This document shows positions 1 through 6,767 of a DNA stretch of 7,190 nucleotides, piece by piece. The stretch lies in the NCBI GenBank assembly GCA_002479645.1, contig DLOO01000061.1:1-7190 (forward strand), read 5' to 3'. This DNA is from Lachnoclostridium sp. UBA7482. GTDB taxonomy: Bacteria; Bacillota; Clostridia; Lachnospirales; Lachnospiraceae. Both the position numbers and the translations under genes were made by a program. Numbering within the stretch: position 1 is the first letter of the stretch; each line of letters opens with the position of its first letter. The notes beneath the pieces were generated by a model. The model did not search any database. It was not told the DNA's origin and saw only the letters and a list, made by a program, of their open reading frames with translations.

Positions 1-22
1 GCGGAGCTGACTTGATTACCGT
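1..22. repeat. Left arm of an exact 22-nt inverted repeat (fold-back with 307-328)
   Basis: Bases 1-22 (beginning gcggagctga) are the exact reverse complement of 307-328. Identity stops at base 23, and 284 nt separate the arms. In the minus-strand rpe frame the arm at 307-328 is genuine coding sequence (GADLITV of the barrel), whereas the copy at 1-22 lies where the family fit ends. This points to a fold-back join at or beyond the window edge. Confidence 0.9.
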
Positions 23-584
23 CAACATTGTCAAGGGTAATGCCTCCATCCACTTCAAGCAGAACGCTGCATCCGCTCTTTTCGATGCGCTCTCTTGCCT
101 CCGTGAGCCGCTCAAAGCATACCGGAAGCAGCCTCTGACCGCCAAATCCGGGTTCTACAGACATTACCAAAAGCAAATCCATCATCGACAGGAAAGGCTC
201 AATTACCGCAACCTCTGTGCCGGGTTTAATGCTAAGTCCTGCCTTGCAGCCCAGTTCACGAATTGCCGAAAGCGTTGCCGCAACATCCGTACACGCCTCA
301 TAATGAACGGTAATCAAGTCAGCTCCGCAATCTCTCATTTCCTTCAGATAACGAATCGGCTCTTCAACCATCAAATGAACATCAAAGAAAATATCCGTCT
401 CCTTGCGAATCGAACGAATCACCGGCATACCAAAGGATATGCTCGGAACAAATGCTCCGTCCATGACGTCCACATGCAGGAAATCCGCTCCGGCGTCTCT
501 TACCGCCCGGATATCGTCTCCCAAATGATTAAAATTCGCCGCCAGAATCGACGGTGACAATCTGTTTTCTCTTGTGAATTCCAC
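1..584 (-). CDS. rpe: Ribulose-phosphate 3-epimerase, C-terminus lost at the window edge or fold-back
   Basis: Rpe interconverts ribulose 5-phosphate and xylulose 5-phosphate in the pentose phosphate pathway, as a metal-dependent TIM barrel in the cytoplasm. The start is GTG at 584, supported by AGGAGG 8 nt upstream; no in-frame ATG precedes it. The visible 194 codons show SPSILAANF (10-18), HVDVMDGAFVP (37-47), DVHLMV (68-73), SVEPGFGGQ (142-150) and EVDGGIT (177-183). These supply the expected metal ligands H37, D39, H70 and D179, with D39 and D179 as the acid-base pair. The family is about 215-220 residues and should continue after LDNV (184-187) toward an AGAD...GS phosphate-binding loop. 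Here the frame instead reads DGNQVSS, which does not fit. Those last bases (1-22) are an inverted copy of 307-328, so residues after about 187 are probably an artefact. It follows rsgA by 29 nt. Confidence 0.93.
   Translation of the reverse strand, partial: MEFTRENRLSPSILAANFNHLGDDIRAVRDAGADFLHVDVMDGAFVPSISFGMPVIRSIRKETDIFFDVHLMVEEPIRYLKEMRDCGADLITVHYEACTDVAATLSAIRELGCKAGLSIKPGTEVAVIEPFLSMMDLLLVMSVEPGFGGQRLLPVCFERLTEARERIEKSGCSVLLEVDGGITLDNVDGNQVSS
307..328. repeat. Right arm of the 22-nt inverted repeat, within authentic rpe coding sequence
   Basis: This arm encodes the normal Rpe strand GADLITV (about residues 87-93) on the minus strand and reads through in frame on both sides, so it is the parental copy. 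The other copy is at 1-22. Confidence 0.9.
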
Positions 585-590
585 CTTGCT

Positions 591-598
591 GACCTCCT
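591..598 (-). promoter_or_regulatory. Strong ribosome binding site of rpe, supporting a GTG start
   Basis: AGGAGGTC on the minus strand, with 8 nt between AGGAGG and the GTG at 584, lies in the 29-nt rsgA-rpe gap. It is the best ribosome binding site in the window and decides the non-ATG start. Confidence 0.88.
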
Positions 599-613
599 GC
601 CACTTGCATGGCG

Positions 614-1498
614 CTAATATCGCTTCTGCTTCAATATCTCCTCGTAAAGCAGTAAATAGTTTTCATATCGCGTCGAAGAAATCTTCCCTTCCGTAACGGC
701 TTTTTTTACCGCACAATCGGGCTCCTTACGATGCCGGCAGCTCAAAAATCGGCACTGTCCGTCATATGGACGAAACTCCTCATAATAACTCCCGAGTTCT
801 TCCGGCTGCATCGTCGGTACAAACAGAGAACTAAATCCCGGCGTATCGCACAGATAGGTGTCCGTATCCACCGGGAAAAGCTGCGAGTGTCTTGTCGTAT
901 GCTTTCCTCGTTTGATTTTCTCGCTGATTGCTCCGGTCTCCATCAAAGCCTGGGGATACAACCGGTTCAGTATGGTGGATTTTCCCACCCCGGACGGCCC
1001 GGCCAATACCGTTGTCTTCTCTTTTAACAGCGCACGTACATCTTCCATGCCTTCTCCGGTCTTTGCCTGTGCAAATACAAGCGTACAGCCGCTTCCGGCA
1101 TAGATGTTACGTATGCTTTGTTTCTCTTCTTCCGAAACCATATCGACCTTATTGATGCAGATAACAACAGGCACATGTTCCTTCTTCATCTGAATCAGGA
1201 AACGATCCAGAAGGTTCCAATGCGGCTCCGGATCCTTTGCTGCAAATACCACCATTGCCTGATCTACATTGGCAACCGCCGGCCGAACCAGCTCATTTTT
1301 TCTCGGAATAACAGAAAGCATACTGCCTTTCTTCGCCCCTTCGGGCAAATCCAATGTTACCTCATCACCAATCAAGGGGCGGACATGATGGTATCTTAAA
1401 ATCCCCTTGGCGGAGCAGGGAATCTCCCCTGCTCCATCCACGAAAACCTGATACAATCCGCCAACCCCTTTGATGATTTTACCGGTTAATTTATTCAT
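614..1498 (-). CDS. rsgA: Ribosome small-subunit biogenesis GTPase RsgA (YjeQ/CpgA)
   Basis: Circularly permuted GTPase that binds the maturing 30S subunit, helps release assembly factors and checks the decoding centre. The 294-residue product is of family length. Residues 1 to about 70 form the OB-fold. The GTPase motifs come in the permuted order: NKVD (G4, 116-119), then the P-loop GPSGVGKS (G1, 167-174), then KRGKHTTRH (switch I region, 196-204), then DTPG (G3, 218-221). The C-terminal zinc finger CxxxxCxHxxxxxC supplies C249, C254, H256 and C262. All expected residues are present. The ATG at 1498 has only AGGA 11 nt upstream, a rather weak and distant site, so translation may depend partly on coupling to prkC, which ends 39 nt earlier. 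In B. subtilis the homologue CpgA is a reported PrkC substrate; Thr162/Thr163 just before the P-loop are in the region I would inspect first, which is inference. Confidence 0.97.
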   Translation of the reverse strand: MNKLTGKIIKGVGGLYQVFVDGAGEIPCSAKGILRYHHVRPLIGDEVTLDLPEGAKKGSMLSVIPRKNELVRPAVANVDQAMVVFAAKDPEPHWNLLDRFLIQMKKEHVPVVICINKVDMVSEEEKQSIRNIYAGSGCTLVFAQAKTGEGMEDVRALLKEKTTVLAGPSGVGKSTILNRLYPQALMETGAISEKIKRGKHTTRHSQLFPVDTDTYLCDTPGFSSLFVPTMQPEELGSYYEEFRPYDGQCRFLSCRHRKEPDCAVKKAVTEGKISSTRYENYLLLYEEILKQKRY

Positions 1499-1537
1499 TC
1501 TTTGCGCAATCCTAAACTCAAGAATTTCCTTTCACGG

Positions 1538-3451
1538 TTACTGGTTTGTTTCCGTTTCGGGCGGATCCTCCGGTATCGGCGTCGGCGTCGGTGTCGGCGT
1601 CGGCGTCGGCGAATCCTCCGGTGTCGGTGTGGGTGTCGGCGTCGGTTCCGGTCCCAAGCTGATAATCAGTTCTACCGTAACATCCTGATCGGTCACACCT
1701 GCAGCCGGCGTCTGACGAATAATCTGTCCCACAGGAACCGTAGCGCTGAATTCGTCATCCGTCGTATACTGCAGACCGGCATCATTAAGCATCATCGTTG
1801 CTTCGGTCAAGGTCTTGCCGACAACGTTCGGAATATCACGACCCGAACAGATATATACGGTTACCGTACTGCCTGCTTCTACAGCGGTTCCGAGAGCCGG
1901 ATTGGTCTTTACAACAGATCCAACCGCAACCTCACCGCTGGTCAAATACTCAAACTTAACGGTAAGCCCCGCATCCTCCAGAAGATTCTTTGCTTCTGCC
2001 TTGGTCTTACCAAACAATGTCGGATCCAAAACAATATCATCCGGACCGATACTGTATACCAAATGCACTTTTGTTCCCTGTACCAAAGTGGAACCCGGAC
2101 CGGGCGTCTGCTCAATGACACTGTCGCGCTGTGCGTTATCACTGCTCTCAGACGGTTCATAGGTAATGTCAAGATCAAGATCCATTGCCTTCAATTCGTT
2201 AACGACATCCATCAGCTTATATCCGTAGTAATTCGGCATTGTCTCGGACTTGCCGGGTGTCGGCGTCGATGTCATCGTAATACCGGGTGTATTGGTTGGT
2301 TTTACGTAATTATTATTTTTCTCTTTGTCAAATACACCGACAAATTTCAGCACAAGGTAAAGAAGCAAACCAATCAGCGCAATGACTACGAGGATACTTC
2401 CCACAAGGTAAACCTTCTCAGCCGCGGAGCTTACACCGTCAAGTTCCTCATCCTCGTCCAGTTCATCTGATTTGGAAATGCGGTGTGTTGTTTCGACTTC
2501 ATCATCCTCCTCATAATAGGAAGGCGCCTTCGGTGCACTCTTAATCTGACCAAGTTCCGCTTCGGTCATTTCTCTGGTTGGAGAATCCGTAACCAGCATC
2601 GGAGCAACCCGCACAAAGTCCCCGTTCGGGTTCGTGATGGAAGCCTTCAAATCCTTAATCAGCTCGGTAGCGGTCATATAACGGCGCTCCGGCTTCTTCT
2701 GCATACATTTCTGCACAATCTTCTCAAGGCTGGGAGTCACATCCGGATTCAGTTCATGCAGCGGAGTTGCCTCGCCCTGAATGTGCAGAAGCGCAACCGA
2801 AACAGAATTATCTCCGGCAAACGGAACACGTCCGGCAAGCATCTCATAAATCGTAATACCAAGAGAATAAATGTCGCTTCGCTCATCACTGTAACCGCCG
2901 CGTGCCTGCTCCGGAGAAAGGTAATGCACCGATCCGATTGCATTCTGATTGATGGTATTGGTGCTTGCAGCCTTTGCAATACCAAAGTCGGCAACCTTAA
3001 CCTTCCCTTCCCGGGAAATGATAATATTCTGCGGCTTAATGTCTCTGTGAATAACATGATTCTGGTGTGCGGCATCCAGTCCCTGTGCAATCTGAATTGC
3101 AATACCGACTGCATCCTTTACCGTCAGCCTTCCTTTTCTTTCAATAAACCGCTTCAGGGTAATGCCCTCAACAAGCTCCATTACAATGTAATGGAGTCTT
3201 CCGGAATCCCCTACGTCAAAAACTCCGACGATATTGGGATGTGTCAGTCCTGCACAGGATTGTGCTTCTCCGCGGAATTTTGTCACAAAGCTTTCGTCGC
3301 CGGAATACTCCGGTTTCAAAATCTTGATGGCAACAAAACGATTGAGGCGCTGGCATCTCGCTTTATAAACATCTGCCATACCGCCGGAACCAATCTTCTC
3401 GATAATCTCATAACGATCACCGATTACCATTCCGGGTTTAATCATACTCAT
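1538..3451 (-). CDS. prkC: PASTA-domain membrane Ser/Thr protein kinase (PrkC/Stk1 family)
   Basis: Membrane kinase that senses peptidoglycan-related ligands through extracellular PASTA repeats and phosphorylates cytoplasmic targets. The 637-residue product has a Hanks-type kinase domain at about 14-270. It shows GSGGMADVY (21-29), VAIK with K43, E62 of helix C, HRDIKPQN (135-142, D137, N142), DFG (155-157), and an activation loop with T164 and T166 before GSVHYLSPEQA (173-183). Residues 271-345 are a linker that is strongly acidic at 314-338. One hydrophobic segment at about 347-371 is the membrane span, giving an N-in topology. A short Thr-Pro stretch (386-399) leads to three PASTA repeats, at about 404-469, 470-537 and 538-600. 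The last 37 residues are a Pro-Thr tail ending NQ. The catalytic residues are complete, so an active kinase is expected. The ATG at 3451 has AGGT with about 8 nt spacing; a second ATG two codons on (3445) is a possible alternative. Confidence 0.97.
   Translation of the reverse strand: MSMIKPGMVIGDRYEIIEKIGSGGMADVYKARCQRLNRFVAIKILKPEYSGDESFVTKFRGEAQSCAGLTHPNIVGVFDVGDSGRLHYIVMELVEGITLKRFIERKGRLTVKDAVGIAIQIAQGLDAAHQNHVIHRDIKPQNIIISREGKVKVADFGIAKAASTNTINQNAIGSVHYLSPEQARGGYSDERSDIYSLGITIYEMLAGRVPFAGDNSVSVALLHIQGEATPLHELNPDVTPSLEKIVQKCMQKKPERRYMTATELIKDLKASITNPNGDFVRVAPMLVTDSPTREMTEAELGQIKSAPKAPSYYEEDDEVETTHRISKSDELDEDEELDGVSSAAEKVYLVGSILVVIALIGLLLYLVLKFVGVFDKEKNNNYVKPTNTPGITMTSTPTPGKSETMPNYYGYKLMDVVNELKAMDLDLDITYEPSESSDNAQRDSVIEQTPGPGSTLVQGTKVHLVYSIGPDDIVLDPTLFGKTKAEAKNLLEDAGLTVKFEYLTSGEVAVGSVVKTNPALGTAVEAGSTVTVYICSGRDIPNVVGKTLTEATMMLNDAGLQYTTDDEFSATVPVGQIIRQTPAAGVTDQDVTVELIISLGPEPTPTPTPTPEDSPTPTPTPTPTPIPEDPPETETNQ
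1577..1646 (-). repeat. Imperfect hexanucleotide tandem repeats encoding the PrkC Pro-Thr tail
   Basis: Two arrays of the 6-base unit CGGCGT or CGGTGT (plus-strand reading) lie at 1577-1611 (about six units) and 1619-1646 (about four to five units). They are separated by a short segment encoding Glu-Asp-Ser. On the coding strand each unit gives Thr-Pro. A larger repeat is also visible: the segment starting at 1563 (gatcctccggt then units) resembles the one at 1611 (gaatcctccggt then units), so the tail looks like a duplicated block of about 48 nt. Because the unit is a multiple of three, gain or loss of units would change tail length without shifting the frame. Confidence 0.85.
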
Positions 3452-3458
3452 CTGCGTT

Positions 3459-3462
3459 ACCT
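3459..3462 (-). promoter_or_regulatory. Probable ribosome binding site of prkC
   Basis: AGGT on the minus strand, with the AGG 8 nt from the ATG at 3451, lies in the 39-nt stp-prkC gap. Its spacing favours the first ATG over the in-frame ATG two codons downstream, though the site is short. Confidence 0.5.
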
Positions 3463-3490
3463 GCCCTTTCCGGCTTTATGCCAAAAATAA

Positions 3491-4213
3491 TTATATGTGT
3501 ATCAATACCAATGTAATATTATCCTTGCCGCCGTTTTCGTTCGCAAGTTCTACCATTTTCCGTGAAATATCCTCAACATCCTCGTACTCGTTAACTAACT
3601 TCAGCATCTCAACCTCTTCAATCATATCGGAAAGGCCATCCGAGCACAGAAGGAGATAGTCTCCCTGCCGAATCTTTACTCTGTAAAAATCGGGACTTAC
3701 TACATTGTGGGTACTCAGGGCGCGCAGCACGACATTTTTATTCGGATGATAGCGTGCCTCTTCTTTCTTCAGCTCGCCGTTTCGCACCATCTCTGCAACC
3801 AGGGAGTGATCCTGCGTAATCTGCCGGATACTGTCATTGATAAGATATAAACGGCTGTCGCCGATATTTGCAATCAATGCCGACCGGTCACTCTGAATGG
3901 TCGCAAGCACAAAGGTTGTCCCCATTCCTTCGTATTGCGGATGACCGTTTGCTTTCGCAATCAATTCTTCGTTTGTTGTCTTAATCGCCGTTTCAATTGT
4001 CTGAATCGGGGTACGTTCGCGGCTTTCCCTGACAAGCTCGGTAAAGCGTTCTACGCAAAAACGCGACGCAATATCTCCTGCATTATGTCCTCCCATACCA
4101 TCTGCAACAATATACAGATTCGGAAGCTCGCCAACCGGCGAATCACTGCAGAAATAAAAATCCTGATTTGAACTTCGCTTTACACCCACGTCCGTTGTCG
4201 CACAGGTCTTCAT
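3491..4213 (-). CDS. stp: PP2C-family Ser/Thr protein phosphatase (Stp/PrpC)
   Basis: Metal-dependent (PPM/PP2C) phosphatase that removes phosphate from Ser and Thr of PrkC and its substrates in the cytoplasm. The 240-residue product is the usual length for a stand-alone bacterial PP2C, with no extra domain or membrane segment. All signature motifs are present: TDVGVKRSSNQD (7-18, D18), VADGMGGH (36-43, with D38 and G39 as metal ligands), MGTT (97-100), IGDSRLYL (117-124), QITQDHS (131-137), CSDGLSDM (190-197, D192) and GGKDNITLVLI (228-238, D231). The start is constrained: an in-frame TAA lies two codons upstream of the ATG at 4213, and any later start would cut the first motif. The ribosome binding site is poor: AGGA abuts the ATG and GGGG lies 6 nt away. 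It precedes prkC by 39 nt, the conserved phosphatase-kinase pairing of Bacillota, so the kinase is its likely substrate. Confidence 0.96.
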   Translation of the reverse strand: MKTCATTDVGVKRSSNQDFYFCSDSPVGELPNLYIVADGMGGHNAGDIASRFCVERFTELVRESRERTPIQTIETAIKTTNEELIAKANGHPQYEGMGTTFVLATIQSDRSALIANIGDSRLYLINDSIRQITQDHSLVAEMVRNGELKKEEARYHPNKNVVLRALSTHNVVSPDFYRVKIRQGDYLLLCSDGLSDMIEEVEMLKLVNEYEDVEDISRKMVELANENGGKDNITLVLIHI

Positions 4214-4304
4214 TCCTTACCCCATTTCCGCGTACCTTCCCATAATTTTCGGAGGTTTTATCCCCATTCTCCGCGAGCACATATCCGATACGCACCGACA
4301 TGCG
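4214..4304 (-). other. 91-nt rlmN-stp intergenic gap, the longest in the cluster
   Basis: The other gaps are 21-39 nt, so this is the only spacer with room for an internal promoter or leader for stp-prkC-rsgA-rpe. I see no convincing -35/-10 pair and no terminator. A weak GGAG/CTCC pairing with a loop of about 13-14 nt lies in the middle (about 4249-4271) but is too short to call a structure. An in-frame TAA lies at 4219-4217, two codons before the stp ATG. Confidence 0.5.
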
Positions 4305-5348
4305 CTATTCGTTTCGAGCCTCCATATATCGACGTCTCAGCTGCCCGCAGGCGGCATCAATGTCGGTTCCCATCTCTCTCCTAATAGTAGCATTTATTTT
4401 GGCTTTTTCAAGTATTTTCTGAAAACGTAACACATTTGTAACATCCGAACGCCGGTAGGATTTCTCCTTTACCGGATTTATCGGAATCAGATTCACATGA
4501 CAATTTCTTCCATAAAGAAGGCCTGCCAGCTGCTCTGCCTCCTTCGGAGAATCGTTCACTCCCTGAATCAGGCTGTACTCAAAGCTGACTCTTCGGCCGG
4601 TCTTTTCAAAATAATAATCACAGGCTTCCAGCAGCTGTTCGATTCGGTAAGCCTTCGCTACCGGCATCAGCTGCTTCCGAAGTTCATCGTTCGGCGCATG
4701 AAGGGATAATGCCAGCGTAATTGCCAGCTGCTCCTCTGCCAGACGCCTCATCGGTTCCAACAGTCCGCACGTAGAAACCGTAACATTTCTCTGGCTCAGG
4801 TGCAGTCCCTTGTCATCGGTCAGCATACGAATAAACTGCAGCAGATTGTCGTAATTATCAAGTGGTTCGCCGGTTCCCATAACAACCACGTTCGATACCC
4901 GCTCACCGGTGTCCCGGATAATCGCATAAACCTGCTCAAGCATCTCCGCTGCGGTCAAATCGCGAATCTTTCCGCCGAGGGTCGAGGCACAGAAACTGCA
5001 TCCCATACGGCAGCCGACCTGAGAGGAAATGCACACCGAATTACCATGGCGGTATTTCATCCAAACCGTTTCAATGACATTATTATCCGCAAGGCGAAGA
5101 AGGTATTTTCTCGTGCTCGCATCCGACGATACGAGCATCTCTGCCTTTGTCAACACCGTAAATGCAAACTGTTCGCCAAGCTTTGCGCGTAAATCCTTTG
5201 ACAGATTCGTCATCTCATCAATCGAAGTCACCAGCTTCTGATGCATCCACTGATAAACCTGCGATGCACGAAACGGCTTCTCGGAAAGCTTGACAAATAC
5301 TTCTTTTAATTGTGTCTCATCCAAACATTTTATATCAATTTTTTCCAT
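4305..5348 (-). CDS. rlmN: Dual-specificity RNA methyltransferase RlmN (23S rRNA A2503 / tRNA A37, C2)
   Basis: RlmN is a cytoplasmic radical-SAM enzyme that places m2A on 23S rRNA A2503 (E. coli numbering) in the peptidyl-transferase region, and on A37 of some tRNAs. The product has 347 residues, a normal length. Residues 1 to about 95 are the helical and accessory N-terminal domain. The radical-SAM cluster motif CRMGCSFC supplies C113, C117 and C120 for the 4Fe-4S cluster. C106, seven residues before the cluster, and C334 (in TDIDAACGQL) match the two mechanistic cysteines of RlmN (C118 and C355 in E. coli). GTGEP at 158-162 is the SAM-binding GGEP-like motif, and SLHAPND (215-221) is family-typical. 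The paired cysteines and the context fit RlmN. The related Cfr family shares these motifs but is not normally found in this operon, so Cfr is unlikely. The ATG at 5348 has AAGG 8 nt upstream. A 21-nt gap separates it from rsmB, and 91 nt separate its stop from stp. Confidence 0.96.
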   Translation of the reverse strand: MEKIDIKCLDETQLKEVFVKLSEKPFRASQVYQWMHQKLVTSIDEMTNLSKDLRAKLGEQFAFTVLTKAEMLVSSDASTRKYLLRLADNNVIETVWMKYRHGNSVCISSQVGCRMGCSFCASTLGGKIRDLTAAEMLEQVYAIIRDTGERVSNVVVMGTGEPLDNYDNLLQFIRMLTDDKGLHLSQRNVTVSTCGLLEPMRRLAEEQLAITLALSLHAPNDELRKQLMPVAKAYRIEQLLEACDYYFEKTGRRVSFEYSLIQGVNDSPKEAEQLAGLLYGRNCHVNLIPINPVKEKSYRRSDVTNVLRFQKILEKAKINATIRREMGTDIDAACGQLRRRYMEARNE

Positions 5349-5369
5349 GTGTCTACCTTTATGTGAAAA

Positions 5370-6746
5370 TTAGCCGTTTTTCCGCGGTTTTTGCAGTAAA
5401 CTTACAAAAAATCCGTCCATTTTCTGCTGTCCGGGAATCAGTGTCAGCTGTCCCTGCGCCGTTTTCGCGGAAATAAGGCTTTCGGGCAGGAAATCGGAGA
5501 TATCGCAGGGTTCCAGTCCGAGACTTTTAAGATATGCAACATTTTCCTCGTTTTCTTCTTTTGTAAGAGTACAGGTGGAATAACTCAGGTACCCGCCGGG
5601 TTTCACATAATTCACCGCAATAAATAAAATCTGTTTTTGCAGACTCGCAAGCTCCTCGATATGCTCATACTCGGTCTTCCAGCGAATGTCCGGCTTTCTT
5701 CCGATGACGCCAAGACCAGAGCACGGCAGATCCGCAATAACAATGTCCGCCGCCTCCCGCAGCGTATTGTCCATTCTTCTTGCATCCCAAACCGAGCACT
5801 CCACATTTGACAGTCCGATTCTCATCGCCTGCTCACGCACCATATTTACCTTGCTCTCGCTCAGGTCGCGTGCAATAACCTTCCCGCCGCCGAGCGACGC
5901 GAGCATATCTGCCGCATGCATGGCTTTTCCGCCGGGTGCGGAGCACAAATCAAGCACGACCATATCCTTTTTGAGCGGAAGAACCCTGCCCGCCAGAATC
6001 GAGCTTTCGTCCTGTACCGTAAATCTTCCTTCGGCAAATGCCGCAAGCCTTGCCGGATTGCCGACATCCGTTAAATGCAGCGCATTGTCAGCATATGCAC
6101 AGTCGGCAAATACCACACCCTCCTGTCGAAGCGCTGCCTTCAATTCTTCCATGCTGCCCTTCGATGCATTGTGGTGAACCGTGATTGGCGGTTTCTCCAA
6201 AAATGCCCGCAGCATTTCTTCCACAACCGCCCTCGGATATCTTCTCAGCCAGTAAAGCACCAGCCAGCCCGGCATGGAATATCGGAAGCTAAGTTCCTCC
6301 GTCTCTGTCATACCCCCGGAAAATACCTGCAAATACTTCTCGGTGTCCGGATAATTCTCCACACTGCGCACAAGTCCGCGCAGGACTCCGTTTACAAATC
6401 CCGACAAGCCGCTCATTCCCTTTTTCTTAATCAGCTTCACTGCCTCGTTGCAGGCGGCCGAAGGCGGCACCTGCTCCATAAAAAGAATCTGATAAGCACC
6501 CATGCGGAGGACATTTCTGACCGCAGGCTTCATCTTCGTCACCGGACGTCTCGCCTGCTTTTCCAAAATCCGGTCAAGTGTCAGTTCGCGCTCCAGTGTT
6601 CCCTGGAAAATCCGCACCGCAAGTGCTCTGTCATGGTCGGAAAGCGTCGGATTGGCGGCAAGACCTTTGGACAATACCTTATGGCTTAATTTTCCCTGCT
6701 CCTGCGCCTGCATCAGCATGTCCAAAACAAGTTCGCGTGCCGTCAT
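5370..6746 (-). CDS. rsmB: 16S rRNA (cytosine967-C5)-methyltransferase RsmB (Sun)
   Basis: This SAM-dependent enzyme makes m5C at the position equivalent to E. coli 16S rRNA C967. The 458-residue product has the normal family length. Residues 1 to about 130 form the NusB-like RNA-binding domain, with NEAVKL at 100-105. A linker follows, and the Rossmann methyltransferase domain covers about 240-455. Visible motifs are QDESS (245-249), the SAM-binding DLCSAPGGKA (266-275), the acidic D294 and D321, DLPCSGLG (339-346, with C342 the second catalytic cysteine) and STCT (390-393, with C392 the nucleophile of the RsmB/NOL1 family). KPDIRW at 351-356 is also family-typical. The ATG at 6746 is supported by GGAGG 8 nt upstream. 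It lies 21 nt after fmt and 21 nt before rlmN, which suggests co-transcription. All catalytic elements are intact. A related m5C methyltransferase such as RsmF is unlikely because the NusB domain is present. Confidence 0.96.
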   Translation of the reverse strand: MTARELVLDMLMQAQEQGKLSHKVLSKGLAANPTLSDHDRALAVRIFQGTLERELTLDRILEKQARRPVTKMKPAVRNVLRMGAYQILFMEQVPPSAACNEAVKLIKKKGMSGLSGFVNGVLRGLVRSVENYPDTEKYLQVFSGGMTETEELSFRYSMPGWLVLYWLRRYPRAVVEEMLRAFLEKPPITVHHNASKGSMEELKAALRQEGVVFADCAYADNALHLTDVGNPARLAAFAEGRFTVQDESSILAGRVLPLKKDMVVLDLCSAPGGKAMHAADMLASLGGGKVIARDLSESKVNMVREQAMRIGLSNVECSVWDARRMDNTLREAADIVIADLPCSGLGVIGRKPDIRWKTEYEHIEELASLQKQILFIAVNYVKPGGYLSYSTCTLTKEENEENVAYLKSLGLEPCDISDFLPESLISAKTAQGQLTLIPGQQKMDGFFVSLLQKPRKNG

Positions 6747-6754
6747 ATCCGTAT

Positions 6755-6759
6755 CCTCC
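6755..6759 (-). promoter_or_regulatory. Ribosome binding site of rsmB
   Basis: On the minus strand GGAGG is separated by 8 nt from the ATG at 6746. It sits wholly in the 21-nt fmt-rsmB gap. This near-consensus site fixes the rsmB start. Confidence 0.85.
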
Positions 6760-6767
6760 GTATATTC

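Noticed and set aside
12..557. Plus-strand open frame of 181 codons at the left edge.
   Set aside because: It is antisense to rpe, which has complete active-site motifs and a strong ribosome binding site. Part of its length also depends on the suspect fold-back bases.
620..630. An 11-nt direct match (tcgcttctgct) between 620-630 and 7178-7188 near the right edge, considered as a terminal repeat.
   Set aside because: It is short, both copies are within normal coding sequence of rsgA and fmt, and the flanks differ. Chance is a sufficient explanation.
1502..3490. Two long plus-strand open frames (1502-2470 and 2483-3490) together covering all of prkC in antisense.
   Set aside because: They mirror prkC codons. 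The first contains an arginine-rich run produced by reading the Pro-Thr repeat on the opposite strand, and neither shows a recognisable domain. They are shadows of a gene with clear kinase and PASTA motifs.
4249..4271. Possible hairpin (GGAG paired with CTCC) in the rlmN-stp gap, considered as a terminator.
   Set aside because: The stem is only 4 bp with a large loop and no following T-tract on the minus strand.
4143..4301. A 52-codon minus-strand frame starting with ATG just after the rlmN stop, crossing the spacer and overlapping the first 24 codons of stp out of frame (begins MSVRIGYVLAENG).
   Set aside because: It has no properly spaced ribosome binding site and no recognised family, and about 45% of it is simply stp sequence in another frame. 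It could be a leader peptide, but nothing in the sequence positively supports that.
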